A DNA stretch of 26,844 nucleotides from JBKPHS01 sp046729975 (GCA_046729975.1 JBKPHS010000010.1:1-26844); one strand, 5' to 3'; positions 1 to 9,464 are shown, numbered from the stretch's first letter. A program made the numbers and translations. Notes: a model not told the origin generated them from the sequence alone.

Positions 1-2
1 CG

Positions 3-809
3 CACGAGTCGGTCGAGACGGCGGAAGGGCACGGCGCGACCGGAGCGGACTCGCTCGAGGCACTCGTCTCGAAACTCGACGCCCCGCGCATGGTGTGGCT
101 GATGGTGCCCTCGGGGGCGGCTACCCAGCAGACCATCGAGAAGCTCCTCGGGCGACTCGACGAGGGCGACCTGATCGTGGACGGCGGCAACTCCCGGTGG
201 ACCGACTCGAAGGCGAACGGCGAGCGCGCGGCGTCACGCGGGATCGAGTTCGTCGACGTGGGCGTGAGCGGTGGCGTCTGGGGCCTCGAGATCGGCTATT
301 GCATGATGGTCGGCGGAAGCGACGAGGCCGTGTCGCGCCTGGCGCCCATCCTCGACGTGCTTGCGCCGCCGGACGGCTGGGCGCACTTCGGCGGCCACGG
401 CGCGGGCCACTACGTGAAGATGGTGCACAACGGCATCGAGTACGGGCTGATGCAGGCGTACGCGGAGGGCTTCGAGATCATGCACGCCTCCGACTACGAC
501 CTGGACCTGGACCGAGTCGCGAAGGTGTGGATGCAGGGCTCGGTGGTGCGCTCCTGGCTGCTCGAGCTCGCGGGGCGTGCGTTCGAGCAGGAGGGCGCCG
601 ACCTCGAGCACATCCGGGGCTACGTCGAGGACTCGGGCGAGGGCCGCTGGACGGTCTTCGAGGCGATCGACAAGAACGTGCCGGCGCCCGTGATCACGCT
701 GTCGCTGTTAACGCGCTTCCGCTCGCGCCAGGAGGAGTCGTATTCGGCCAAGGTGCTGGCGGCGCTTCGGAATCAATTCGGTGGTCATGCCGTGAAGCGG
801 GAGGGTTGA
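3..809 (+). CDS. gnd: 6-phosphogluconate dehydrogenase, decarboxylating (5' end cut by window)
   Basis: Oxidises 6-phosphogluconate to ribulose-5-phosphate and CO2 with reduction of NAD(P), in the cytosol; third enzyme of the oxidative pentose-phosphate pathway. The frame is open from base 3, so about 30 N-terminal residues with the Rossmann GxGxxG loop lie outside. Visible family motifs are PRMVWLMVPSG, VDGGNSRWTDS, DVGVSGGVWGLEIGYCMMVGG-type text around bases 255-315, and HYVKMVHNGIEYG at 408-446, which carries the catalytic Lys and Asn. The total length of about 300 residues fits the short actinobacterial/YqeC-like class, not the 470-residue enterobacterial class. The stop lies inside a heptamer repeat and zwf begins 4 bases later, so it is probably the upstream member of a gnd-zwf-opcA-pgl operon. 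The ATG at base 90 is internal, not the start. Cofactor preference cannot be judged without the N-terminus. Confidence 0.95.
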   Translation, partial: HESVETAEGHGATGADSLEALVSKLDAPRMVWLMVPSGAATQQTIEKLLGRLDEGDLIVDGGNSRWTDSKANGERAASRGIEFVDVGVSGGVWGLEIGYCMMVGGSDEAVSRLAPILDVLAPPDGWAHFGGHGAGHYVKMVHNGIEYGLMQAYAEGFEIMHASDYDLDLDRVAKVWMQGSVVRSWLLELAGRAFEQEGADLEHIRGYVEDSGEGRWTVFEAIDKNVPAPVITLSLLTRFRSRQEESYSAKVLAALRNQFGGHAVKREG

Positions 810-826
810 CAGTTGACAGTTGACAG
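806..826 (+). repeat. Three perfect tandem heptamers (TTGACAG x3) at gnd/zwf junction
   Basis: Units lie at 806-812, 813-819 and 820-826. The first supplies the TGA stop of gnd (807-809) and the 7-nt spacer after a GGGAGGG ribosome-binding site at 799-805. The second supplies the TTG start of zwf. The unit looks like a -35 hexamer, but no suitable -10 follows at 16-18 bases. Heptameric short tandem repeats are known in other bacteria, for example the STRR repeats of cyanobacteria; kinship with those is inference. Confidence 0.85.
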
Positions 827-2351
827 CCTCCTGCGCGAGCAGGAGAACCAACTCGTCGAGGGGCTCGAGCGGACGCCGGTCCATCCGACGACGCTCGTGA
901 TCTTCGGCGCGACCGGTGATCTGGCGCATCGCAAGCTGCTGCCGGCGATCTACAACCTGGCTCACGAGGGCGCGCTTCCCGAGCGCTTCAACCTGCTCGG
1001 CATCGCGCGCACGGAGCATCCGGACGACGAGTTCCGCGCCATCGCGCGGGAGTCGATCGAGCGCTTCTCGAGGCGGCGGCCGGACCCCGCGGTGCTCGAC
1101 TCGCTGCTCGAGCGGATCAGCTACCTCGCCGGCTCGTTCGACGACCACGGCGTCTACGACCGGCTCGCCAAGGCGGTGGCGGCGCTGGACCAGGAGGCCG
1201 GTCTTGCGTTCAACCGCGTCATGTACCTCGCGACGGCGCCGAACTTCTTCGAGACGATCGCCGAGAAGCTCGGGGCGAAGGGCCTCAATACCCACGACGA
1301 GGCTGACGTCAGGCTTGTGGTCGAGAAGCCGTTCGGCCGCGACTTGGCGTCGGCGAAGGAGCTGAACGCTGCCCTGCGGCAGGTCTTCGAGGAGCGGCAG
1401 ATCTACCGGATCGACCACTACCTCGGCAAGGAGACCGTGCAGAACTTGCTGGTTCTGCGCTTCGGCAACCGGATCTTCGAGCCGGTCTGGAACCTCAGCT
1501 ACATCGACAACGTCCAGATCACCGCGGCGGAGGACATCGGCATCGAACGCCGCGGGGAGTACTACGACGAGACCGGCGCGCTGCGGGACATCGTCCAGAA
1601 CCACCTGCTCCAGCTCCTCTCCATCCTCTGCATGGAGCCGCCCGTCTCGTTCAGCGCCGACGAGATCCGCAACGAGAAGGTCAAGGTGCTGCGAGCGATC
1701 CGTCCGCCGGCGGTCGAGGAGGTGCCGGATCGGGCGGTACTGGCGCAGTACGGCCCGGGGGTGGCCGAGGGCCGCGAACAGCCGGGCTACCTCGAGGAGA
1801 TGGGCGTCGCCCCGGACTCGAGGACGGAGACGTACGTGGCGCTGCGGCTCGGGGTCCGCAACTGGCGCTGGGCGGGAGTGCCGTTCTACCTCCGGGCGGG
1901 CAAACGGCTTGCGCGCAAGGTCACGGAGATCACCGTGACGCTGAAGCCGGTCCCGCACCTGGCCTTCCAGCAGGCCGGAGCCGTGGGCGTTCAGCCCAAT
2001 CAGCTCGTGCTGAGCGTGCAGCCGAACGAGGGTGTTTCGCTGTCGCTGATCGCGAAGATCCCGGGCGCCCAGATGCGCGTCAGGCCGGTGAAGATGGAGT
2101 TTCTCTATGGCACCTCGTTCATGTCGCAGTCGCCCGAGGCCTACGAGCGCCTGATCCTCGACACCATGCGCGGCGACGTGACGCTGTTCACCCGCGACGA
2201 CGAGATCGAGACGGCGTGGGCGATCGTCGACCCCATCCTCGAGGCCTGGTCGCGGACGGGCGACCCATTGCCGGAATATCCGGCTGGCTCCGGGGGACCG
2301 CCCGAGGCCGACAAGGTCCTGCTCCCCGGTGCGAGATGGCGTCCGATCTAG
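813..2351 (+). CDS. zwf: Glucose-6-phosphate 1-dehydrogenase
   Basis: Oxidises glucose-6-phosphate to 6-phosphoglucono-1,5-lactone with NADP reduction; entry step of the oxidative pentose-phosphate pathway. The 512-residue length is normal. The N-terminal Rossmann fold shows FGATGDLAHRKLLPAIYNL (about residues 31-49). The substrate-binding signature RIDHYLGKE has D201 and H202, and a second conserved block, DIVQNHLLQLL, carries the likely catalytic His264. The TTG start at 813 is chosen because GGGAGGG ends 7 bases upstream and no other ATG/GTG/TTG precedes the conserved fold closely. The start codon is the second unit of a TTGACAG triplet repeat. The 3' end overlaps opcA by 16 bases, implying translational coupling. 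In actinobacteria Zwf activity commonly depends on OpcA, which fits this order. Confidence 0.97.
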   Translation: MTVDSLLREQENQLVEGLERTPVHPTTLVIFGATGDLAHRKLLPAIYNLAHEGALPERFNLLGIARTEHPDDEFRAIARESIERFSRRRPDPAVLDSLLERISYLAGSFDDHGVYDRLAKAVAALDQEAGLAFNRVMYLATAPNFFETIAEKLGAKGLNTHDEADVRLVVEKPFGRDLASAKELNAALRQVFEERQIYRIDHYLGKETVQNLLVLRFGNRIFEPVWNLSYIDNVQITAAEDIGIERRGEYYDETGALRDIVQNHLLQLLSILCMEPPVSFSADEIRNEKVKVLRAIRPPAVEEVPDRAVLAQYGPGVAEGREQPGYLEEMGVAPDSRTETYVALRLGVRNWRWAGVPFYLRAGKRLARKVTEITVTLKPVPHLAFQQAGAVGVQPNQLVLSVQPNEGVSLSLIAKIPGAQMRVRPVKMEFLYGTSFMSQSPEAYERLILDTMRGDVTLFTRDDEIETAWAIVDPILEAWSRTGDPLPEYPAGSGGPPEADKVLLPGARWRPI

Positions 2352-3409
2352 AGCACGGGACGAACGTCTGGAGCGCCCAGGACACGACGCCCGGGGCGAT
2401 CGCGGAAGGGCTGCAAGAGCTCGAGCAGCGCCAGGTGGCCGCCGACGGCATGTACGCGCCCGCGCGCGTAGTGAACCTCGTCGCCGTCGTGGACCGCGAA
2501 TGGAAGGGCGAGATCCTCAACCGGCTCGACCGCGTTGGCCGGTACCACCCCTCGCGCACGATCCTGTGCGCCTTCGAGGAGAGCCGGACCACGCTCGACG
2601 CCACGGCCACGATGGAGAGCACGGTTCCGGTCGAGCCCGGTGAGATCGTGGTCTGCAAGGAGGTCGTGGAGGTCGACATCGGGCCAAGCCACTTGGCGCG
2701 GCTCGACTCGATAGTCGACGCTCTCATCGTGCGCGACCTGACGACGATCGTGTGGTCGCCGCACCGGCATCACGAGGCCCTGGACCCGCTGCGCGGGATC
2801 GCCGACGTCGTGCTGCTCGACTCCACCGACGAGCCGGACCTCCACGTAGCGCTGCGGCGCGCCCTTGGGCTCGGCGAGTACGCCTACGTCGTAGACCTCG
2901 CGTGGCTCCGGAGCACGCCCTGGCGCGAGCGCATCGCGGCGACGTTCGACCCGGCGGAGTGGCGCCCGATGCTGAGGGAGATCAGCTCGGTGACGATCCA
3001 GCACCGCGCCGACTCCACTATCAGCGCGCTGCTGCTGCTCGGCTGGCTGGAGTCGCGGCTTGGCTGGCGCCCCGGCGCCCTGGTGGCGGAGAACGGCCGC
3101 TCACGCGGGACCTCGAGAGCCGGAAAGGTGGACGTCAAGATCACGCTCGAGCCGGTCGAGGGCCTCGACGTGCCGGGGCTCTCCGGCGTGACCGTGGAGA
3201 CCTCCTCCGGGATGTCTCTCTCGCTCGATCGCGGACCCGGAGGGCTCGCGGCCAGGCGCCGCGCCCCTCATCGCCGCGAGGCGTCCTGGGTCGTGCTGGG
3301 CGCCTCACGCGGCGAGGCCGGCATCCTCGGCGAGGGCATTCGCCAGGCCCTCTTGCGCGACCCGACCTACCGGCCCGCCGTCGCCTGCGCCGTGAAACTG
3401 CTGGGATGA
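2336..3409 (+). CDS. opcA: Glucose-6-phosphate dehydrogenase assembly protein OpcA
   Basis: Allosteric/assembly factor of the zwf product, known from cyanobacteria and actinobacteria; no catalytic role is known. The 357-residue protein has the conserved N-terminal WSAQDTTPGAIAEGL and PARVVNLV, the central VRDLTTIVWSPH and the later YVVDLAWLRSTPWRERI, all typical of OpcA, and a variable basic C-terminal part. The ATG at 2336 starts at MASDLEHGTNVWSAQ; a longer open frame from 2216 would lie far inside zwf and add unrelated residues. The start overlaps the zwf stop by 16 bases and its own TGA overlaps the pgl ATG (ATGA), so the three genes are almost certainly co-translated. Identification rests on motif memory and the diagnostic zwf-opcA-pgl context. 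Confidence 0.93.
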   Translation: MASDLEHGTNVWSAQDTTPGAIAEGLQELEQRQVAADGMYAPARVVNLVAVVDREWKGEILNRLDRVGRYHPSRTILCAFEESRTTLDATATMESTVPVEPGEIVVCKEVVEVDIGPSHLARLDSIVDALIVRDLTTIVWSPHRHHEALDPLRGIADVVLLDSTDEPDLHVALRRALGLGEYAYVVDLAWLRSTPWRERIAATFDPAEWRPMLREISSVTIQHRADSTISALLLLGWLESRLGWRPGALVAENGRSRGTSRAGKVDVKITLEPVEGLDVPGLSGVTVETSSGMSLSLDRGPGGLAARRRAPHRREASWVVLGASRGEAGILGEGIRQALLRDPTYRPAVACAVKLLG

Positions 3410-4110
3410 ACCGCGCCGAGATCGTCGTCCTCGACGATCCCGCGGGCGAGCTCGCGAAGCGGCTCACCGCCGCCGCGGAGGCGGGCCGACACATGGTCCT
3501 TACGGGCGGCTCCACGCCGCGCATCGCCTACGAGAAGGCGGCGGAGCTGCCGGCCGACTGGTCGCGAGCGACGCTCTGGTGGGGCGACGAGCGCAGCGTG
3601 CCGCCGGACCACGAGCAGTCGAACTACGCGATGGCGAAGCGCGCCCTGCTCGACCGGATCGAAGGCGCACCGGCCGCGGTGCACCGCATGCGCGGCGAGC
3701 TCGGGCCCGAGGAGGGCGCGGCTGACTACGAGAGCGAGCTTCGAGAGGCGTTCGGCGACGACCTCCCGCGCTTCGACTTCCTGCTGCTCGGGCTGGGGCC
3801 GGACGCGCACTGCGCATCCCTGTTTCCGGGCGACCCCGCTCTGGGCGAGCGCGAGCGCGCCGTGGTGGGCGTCGAGGCGCCCGGCATGGCGCCGTTCGTG
3901 CCGCGGATCACGCTTACGCTGCCGGCCTTGAACCGCGCTCGAGAGACCGTCTTCCTCGTGGCCGGCCAGGACAAGGCCGCCGCCGCGGCGCGCGCATTCG
4001 GCGGTCCTCCCACCCCCGACGCTCCCGCGAGCCTGATCGAGCCCGAGGACGGATCGCTCGTGGTGCTGCTCGACCCCGCCGCCGCCTCCCAGCTGGACGC
4101 CGGCCGTTGA
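3406..4110 (+). CDS. pgl: 6-phosphogluconolactonase
   Basis: Hydrolyses 6-phosphoglucono-1,5-lactone to 6-phosphogluconate, linking Zwf to Gnd. The 234-residue length matches the DevB/Pgl (NagB-like fold) family. Motifs in order: LTGGSTPR (residues 32-39), LWWGDERSVPPDHEQSNY (about 55-75) and LLGLGPDAHCASLFPG (about 125-140). The last is normally GLGPDGHTASLFPG, so Ala and Cys replace the usual Gly and Thr, while Asp and His are kept. The ATG at 3406 shares ATGA with the opcA stop. A longer open frame from 2752 is only a shadow of opcA. This is the last gene of the operon; a possible hairpin follows at 4122-4148. Confidence 0.95.
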   Translation: MNRAEIVVLDDPAGELAKRLTAAAEAGRHMVLTGGSTPRIAYEKAAELPADWSRATLWWGDERSVPPDHEQSNYAMAKRALLDRIEGAPAAVHRMRGELGPEEGAADYESELREAFGDDLPRFDFLLLGLGPDAHCASLFPGDPALGERERAVVGVEAPGMAPFVPRITLTLPALNRARETVFLVAGQDKAAAAARAFGGPPTPDAPASLIEPEDGSLVVLLDPAAASQLDAGR

Positions 4111-4121
4111 GGGCTACGCGA

Positions 4122-4148
4122 CGGGTTCGAGGTTTACGCCTCGGCCCG
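4122..4148 (+). terminator. Hairpin after pgl, possible terminator
   Basis: Stem CGAGG (4128-4132) pairs with CCTCG (4139-4143) around a TTTACG loop, and outer CGGG (4122-4125) pairs with CCCG (4145-4148) across a small internal loop. It lies 12 bases after the pgl stop and 20 bases before the next start. No T-tract follows, so it may be a factor-assisted terminator or simply leader structure of the next gene. Confidence 0.35.
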
Positions 4149-4168
4149 ACAGCGCATGAAGGGGCTCG

Positions 4169-4849
4169 ATGAGGACGAAGTCGCTAGACCATCTAGCCCT
4201 GTGGGTGGCCGACCGGGACACCCTGGCCGGCTTCCTCACCTCCCACCTGGGGATGCATGTGATCGAGCGCACCGGCGCCTTCACGCTCGTCGGCTCCGAC
4301 GCCCGGCGCGGCAAGCTCACCCTGTTCGCGGCCGAAGGCCCGCGTGAGCCAGGCGTGCTGGGGCGGGTGGTGCTGCGAGTTGGGGACCTGGATCGCGCCG
4401 TCGGCCGCCTACCCGAAGGGCTAGAGCTGGAGCGGAACGGCGACGGCATGGTGACGTTCGCCGCGCCGGAGGACCTCGGGTTGGGGCTGGTGGAGGCCGA
4501 GGGCGTGGACTACGACCTGGACCACGTGGTGCTGCGCGTACCGGACCCGGAGCGTGCAGGCGCCGAGCTCGCGGAGCTCGGCTTCAGCGCTCGCGACGGC
4601 GGCATGTGGGTGGCCGACGCCCATCTGGAGCTCGAGCGAGGCGACCCGGGGCCGGACGACCGGCCGCTGCTCAACCACCTTGCGCTGCTCGTCGAGTCGG
4701 CGCAGGAGCACATCGACGAGGCGCGTGTGCGCGGCCTGGACATCCAGGACATCAAGGACGCCGAGAACACCTACGCGGTGTTCGTGCGCGGGCCGGCCGG
4801 GATCGTGCTCGAGTACGTCGAGCACAAGCCGACCTTCTCGCTGAGATAG
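4169..4849 (+). CDS. VOC superfamily protein, two-domain, extradiol-dioxygenase-like
   Basis: Belongs to the vicinal oxygen chelate fold (glyoxalase, bleomycin resistance, type I extradiol dioxygenase). It has 226 residues with two paired beta-alpha-beta-beta-beta modules: about 5-110 (LDHLALWVADRDTLAGF) and about 115-220. The second module has a possible His-His-Glu metal triad: H119 in DHVVLRV, H170 in NHLALLVES and E215 in VLEYVEH. That spacing resembles the Fe site of BphC-type ring-cleaving dioxygenases, but the protein is shorter than the usual 290-300. The ATG at 4169 has GAAGGGG just upstream; another ATG at 4156 is out of frame. A flavoprotein gene starts 12 bases after the stop, suggesting a two-gene operon. 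Substrate unknown; a glyoxalase-like or dioxygenase role are both possible. Confidence 0.85.
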   Translation: MRTKSLDHLALWVADRDTLAGFLTSHLGMHVIERTGAFTLVGSDARRGKLTLFAAEGPREPGVLGRVVLRVGDLDRAVGRLPEGLELERNGDGMVTFAAPEDLGLGLVEAEGVDYDLDHVVLRVPDPERAGAELAELGFSARDGGMWVADAHLELERGDPGPDDRPLLNHLALLVESAQEHIDEARVRGLDIQDIKDAENTYAVFVRGPAGIVLEYVEHKPTFSLR

Positions 4850-4861
4850 CGATCGCCTGAG

Positions 4862-5923
4862 ATGCCCGACCTCGTCGTCGCGGGCGCCGGCATGGGGGGG
4901 CTCGTGGCGGCGGCCCGGGCCCGGGACCTCGGCGCAGAGGTGCAGCTGGTCGAGAAAGGCGACCGGCCCGGTGGGTCGATGCTCCTCTCGAGCGGCTTCG
5001 TCTGGCGCTACCGCGATCTCGACACCTTCCGCGCCGAGTGCCCGCGCGGTGATCCGGGCTTACAGCGCCTGGTGCACGAGCGCCTCGACCGGGATCTCGA
5101 GTGGCTCGAGCGCATCGGAGCGCCCGTTCTCGCGCGCGAAACCGGCAATCCGCTCACGCGCGGCGTGCGCTTCGACGTCCGCGGGCTGACGAGCGCCCTC
5201 GTCAGCCGCGCCGGCGAGCCGCGGCTTGGACGACCGCTGACCGAGCTTCCCGGCTCCGAACCGGTGGTCCTCGCCACGGGCGGCTTCCAGGGCAGCCGCG
5301 AGCTCGTGCGCCGTCACGTCACTCCGCACGCCGCCGAGCTCCTGCTGCGCGCGAACCCATGGAGCACAGGCGACGGGCTGCACCTGGGTCTCGAGGCGGG
5401 CGCCGGCACGACCGGCGGGATGGACGAGTTCTACGGCCGCAACATGCCCGCACCGCCGGCGCGAGTGGCCGAGGCGGACTTCGTGCGCCTGGCGCAGGTC
5501 TACGCGCGGCACGCAACAGTGGAGAGCGACACCGGCGAGCGCTACGTCGCGCGAAGCTGGTCGGAGCTCGACGTGGTCCAGTGGACGGCCCAGCAGCCGG
5601 GAGCGCGCGCCCGCTATCTGATCCCGGACGGTGCGCTCGGCGAGCGCGTCCGCGAGCGGACCGTCGGCGAGATGGTGGAGGCCGCGCGCGCGGCGGGCGC
5701 GCCCGTCGAGCGGCGAGGGGGGACGACGGTCGTCGAGGTAGTGGCGGGCATCACGACCACGCTGGGCGGGCTGCGCGTCGATGCGAACGGGCGGGCGGCG
5801 GACGGCGTCTACGCCTGCGGCGCCGATGTGGGAGGCATCTCGCTAGGAGGCTGGTCGAGCGGACTGTCGGCGGCCCTCGTGCTCGGCCGCGTCGCCGCGG
5901 AGGCCGCTCTCGGCGACAGATAG
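4862..5923 (+). CDS. FAD-binding_2 family oxidoreductase (compact fumarate reductase/ketosteroid dehydrogenase-like)
   Basis: An FAD-dependent dehydrogenase or reductase of the fumarate-reductase/KstD/tricarballylate dehydrogenase superfamily. The N-terminal dinucleotide loop is VAGAGMGGLVAAARA (about residues 5-19), followed by LVEKGDRPGGSM (ribose/pyrophosphate contacts), VVLATGGFQGS near 140 and a C-terminal FAD block GVYACGADVGGISLGGWSSG near 320. At 353 residues it is clearly shorter than the usual 450-550: the stretch between the allocation loop and the ATGG motif and the cap domain are both trimmed. No frameshift is visible. The ATG at 4862 is 12 bases after the VOC stop, so the two probably share a transcript and perhaps a pathway for a cyclic or aromatic compound (inference). 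Substrate not predictable. Confidence 0.85.
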   Translation: MPDLVVAGAGMGGLVAAARARDLGAEVQLVEKGDRPGGSMLLSSGFVWRYRDLDTFRAECPRGDPGLQRLVHERLDRDLEWLERIGAPVLARETGNPLTRGVRFDVRGLTSALVSRAGEPRLGRPLTELPGSEPVVLATGGFQGSRELVRRHVTPHAAELLLRANPWSTGDGLHLGLEAGAGTTGGMDEFYGRNMPAPPARVAEADFVRLAQVYARHATVESDTGERYVARSWSELDVVQWTAQQPGARARYLIPDGALGERVRERTVGEMVEAARAAGAPVERRGGTTVVEVVAGITTTLGGLRVDANGRAADGVYACGADVGGISLGGWSSGLSAALVLGRVAAEAALGDR

Positions 5924-5936
5924 CCTGCCCGCCTCC

Positions 5937-7022
5937 ATGGAGCACGCCTTCGGCCGCGGGCCGGACTTCACGATCGGGGTGGAGGAGGAGCTGCTGCTCG
6001 TCGATCCGCGCACGCGCGAGCTGGTGCACGGCAGCTCCGAGGTGATCGAGCGGATGGGGGTCGAGGAGCGGGCCGCCCGCCACGACATCTACGAGGCGCA
6101 GGTCGAGCTCGGCTCGCCCGTGTGCCGGACGGCGCAGGACGCGGTCGCCGCCATCTCGGACCTGCACGCGCGCGTGCGCGATGTTGGCGGCACCCCGCTC
6201 GGAGCCGGAATCCATCCGGCCGCTCCCTTTGGCGAGGTGGTGATCACCGACGCGGAGCGCTACCGGCGCGAGGAGGAGAACCTTCGCGGGCTGGTGCACC
6301 GGACGCCCGACTGCGCGCTCCACGTGCACGTCGGAATGCCGGATCCGGACACCGCCGTGCGGGCTTTCAACGGCCTGCGGGAGCACCTACCGCTGCTCTG
6401 CGCGCTGGCCGCCAACTCGCCGTACTGGCACGGCGTCGATTCGGGACTGTCGAGCGCACGGATCGTCCTGCGGCGCGGATTCCCGCGCGTGGAGGCGCCG
6501 CGCGTGTTCCGCGACTTCGAGGACTACGTCGACACGGTGGACGCGGTCCTCGCCGCGGGCGAGCTCGACGACTACACGTTCATCTGGTGGGACATCCGCC
6601 TGCACCCTCGCCTCGGCACGGTCGAGGTCCGGGTGATGGACGGCCAGTCCTCGCTCGAGCGGGTCGCGGCCATCGCCGCGCTCGTCCACGGGCTCGCGGT
6701 GCGCGAGGCGGAGGGCAGGACTGGGGGCTATCGCATCCGCGAGGAGCTCGCCGAGACAGGCTTCCGGGCCTCGGCCCTCGGCCTCGCGGCGACGCTGCTC
6801 GACGGCGGACGCATGCGCCCCGTGCCCGAGCTGGCTCGCGAGGCCGTCGACCTCGCGCGCCCGTACGCCCGGGAGCTCGGCTCGGAGGGCCCGCTCGAGG
6901 GCGTCGAGCGGATCCTACGCGAGGGCTCGGGCGCCGACCTCCAGCGCAGCGCGCACGAGGCCGGTGGCATGGACCGCGTGCTCGACCTGCTCGTGGAGGA
7001 GACGGCGGTCCCCTACCCGTGA
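5937..7022 (+). CDS. ybdK: Carboxylate-amine ligase, YbdK/GCS2 family (putative glutamate-cysteine ligase 2)
   Basis: ATP-dependent ligase of the glutamate-cysteine ligase type 2 family; members form gamma-glutamyl or related amide bonds, and E. coli YbdK has weak gamma-glutamylcysteine synthetase activity. The 361 residues start FTIGVEEELLLVD (residues about 11-23, the metal-binding glutamates), continue with HVHVG (129-133) and LHPRLGTVEVRVMD (about 222-235), all characteristic. Length is normal for YbdK. The ATG at 5937 is preceded by a TAGCCT box 10 bases upstream and no clear Shine-Dalgarno, so it may be nearly leaderless. Only 13 bases separate it from the flavoprotein gene. Its 3' end overlaps the convergent DCC gene by 10 bases. 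Whether it makes a thiol here or another amide is open. Confidence 0.9.
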   Translation: MEHAFGRGPDFTIGVEEELLLVDPRTRELVHGSSEVIERMGVEERAARHDIYEAQVELGSPVCRTAQDAVAAISDLHARVRDVGGTPLGAGIHPAAPFGEVVITDAERYRREEENLRGLVHRTPDCALHVHVGMPDPDTAVRAFNGLREHLPLLCALAANSPYWHGVDSGLSSARIVLRRGFPRVEAPRVFRDFEDYVDTVDAVLAAGELDDYTFIWWDIRLHPRLGTVEVRVMDGQSSLERVAAIAALVHGLAVREAEGRTGGYRIREELAETGFRASALGLAATLLDGGRMRPVPELAREAVDLARPYARELGSEGPLEGVERILREGSGADLQRSAHEAGGMDRVLDLLVEETAVPYP

Positions 7023-7414
7023 GCCGCGCGCGACTCGATCCGGCGCCGCGCCCGGCGCGCGGCGCCGGCGGTCACGAGCCTGCCGAAGACGTTCCTGTGC
7101 CTGGCGACGAACCGGTACGCGCGGTCGACCGGCCCGGGCAGGCGCGAGCTGACCGCGGCGAGTGGCCGACCGCCGGGGAGGAGGCGGAGCAGGGCGGGGA
7201 CCGCCGCGCCGGAGGAGTACACCTCGCCGTCGCCCGAGAGGTGCCACGACGCCATCTTGCGGCCCTCGTCCATCCCGCCGAGCAGGTCGTTCGCCTCAGG
7301 TTCCTGTAGGGCTACGGGGCGGAGCAATCGGCGGCGGTCCCAGGCGAGCGCCTTCGCAGCGCACCAGCGGCAGAAGCCGCAGTCCTCGTCGTAGAGCAGC
7401 GCGTAGCGCGCCAC
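7013..7414 (-). CDS. Thiol-disulfide oxidoreductase, DCC family (DUF393)
   Basis: A 133-residue DUF393 protein. The family signature DEDCGFC lies at residues 9-15 (MARYALLYDEDCGFCRWC), giving a CxxC-like redox pair plus a further Cys; the rest is helical with a basic C-terminus. Family members are predicted thiol-disulfide oxidoreductases with a thioredoxin-like fold; few have been tested. It begins 11 bases after the ctaB stop on the same strand, so it is the last gene of the cta operon here. A role in redox handling of Cys residues during oxidase or heme A assembly is attractive (CtaA here has two external Cys pairs) but unproven. It overlaps the convergent ybdK gene by 10 bases. Confidence 0.88.
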   Translation of the reverse strand: MARYALLYDEDCGFCRWCAAKALAWDRRRLLRPVALQEPEANDLLGGMDEGRKMASWHLSGDGEVYSSGAAVPALLRLLPGGRPLAAVSSRLPGPVDRAYRFVARHRNVFGRLVTAGAARRARRRIESRAAHG

Positions 7415-7425
7415 CTGTGGCGCTT

Positions 7426-8456
<1,031 letters not shown>

Positions 8457-8457
<1 letters not shown>

Positions 8458-9464
8458 CAGGCTGTTATCGCTTCCCTCGCCGCTGCCCTCTGGGCGGCTT
8501 GGTCGGTGGCTGGCGCGGGGACTCGGTAGAGCTGGAGCGTAAGGCCGACGACGCTCGCCCACAACAGGGTCGCGAGCGCGAGGTGGGCCAGGATAAGCGT
8601 CTCGTACTCGTCCAGCCAGACGTTCAGGGCGCCGACGAGGACCTGGAGCACGAGCAGCGCGAGGGCCGCCTTCGCGAGGTTGACCACCGTCTGGCTCGGA
8701 CGGCGGCGCAGCGCCACGACGACCAGCGTCAGAACGAGTAGCGACGCCAGGTACATGAATACGCGGTGCGTGAGGTGGATGTCGACCAGGCGGGCCTGGC
8801 CGAAGGGCAGGAAGTCGCCGTTGCAGGTTGGGAACTCCTTCCCGCAGGCGTGGTGCGCCCCGTCGCCGATTTGGTAGTCGGTGCGGCCGTACTTCTGGGT
8901 GCCCGCCATGTAGCCGCCCGCGACGATCGTGCAGAAGACGGCGACGCAGGCGCTCACCGCGAGCGCACGGAAGCGCGGGCCGCCGTCGACAGCTGCGGTG
9001 CCGACCACGCCTGGCCGCGTAGACCGCCAGACGTACAGCATGAGCCCGAGGATCAGCGTGGCGAGGGCGAGATGCGTCGCGACGAGCCCCTCGTGGAGGT
9101 TCTCCTCGACGGTCGCGGCGCCGAGCAGCCCTTCTGCGAGGACGAGCACCCCGGCCGCACTGGTGGCCGCCACGAGCGTCCGCTGCGCGCGGTAGCGCCG
9201 CCAGGCGCCGACCGCCAGCAGGAGGATCAGGATGCCGACGGTGGATGCGAGCACGCGATGCGCGTACTCGACCACCGAGTGCAGGTTCAGGCCGGGCACG
9301 ACGTCGCCGTTGCAGAAGGGCCAGCCGTGGAGGCCGCTGTTGGCCGGGCCGCAGCCGAGGCCCGAGTCGGATACGCGCACCACGCCTCCGAGCACGATCA
9401 GGAGGAACGTGGCGACGACGGTCGCCAGAGCGAGCCGCCTGTAGCGCGCCGACGGCGCGGTCAC
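8457..9464 (-). CDS. ctaA: Heme A synthase (COX15/CtaA)
   Basis: Membrane protein that oxidises the C8 methyl of heme O to a formyl group, giving heme A. It has 335 residues and eight predicted membrane helices in two four-helix halves. Heme-ligating motifs are EYAHRVLA (first half) with HEGLVATHLALA, and HLTHRVFMY with LAHLALATL (second half). The first external loop carries a Cys pair, GLGCGPANSGLHGWPFC, and the second half carries a second pair, HHACGKEFPTC; the paired loop cysteines are typical of the Cys-containing CtaA class. GTG start at 9464; GTGA overlaps the ctaD stop by 4 bases. It overlaps ctaB by 1 base at the other end, so oxidase subunit I, CtaA and CtaB are expected to be made from one coupled message. 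Confidence 0.95.

Noticed and set aside
806..826. TTGACA repeats as a zwf promoter -35
   Set aside because: No TAnnnT lies 16-18 bases after any unit, and zwf is probably co-transcribed with gnd.
708..1958. 416-codon minus-strand open frame opposite zwf
   Set aside because: Shadow frame; zwf motifs on the plus strand are complete.
2752..3405. Long N-terminal extension of pgl
   Set aside because: It lies wholly within opcA in another frame; the ATGA-coupled start at 3406 gives a normal-length Pgl.
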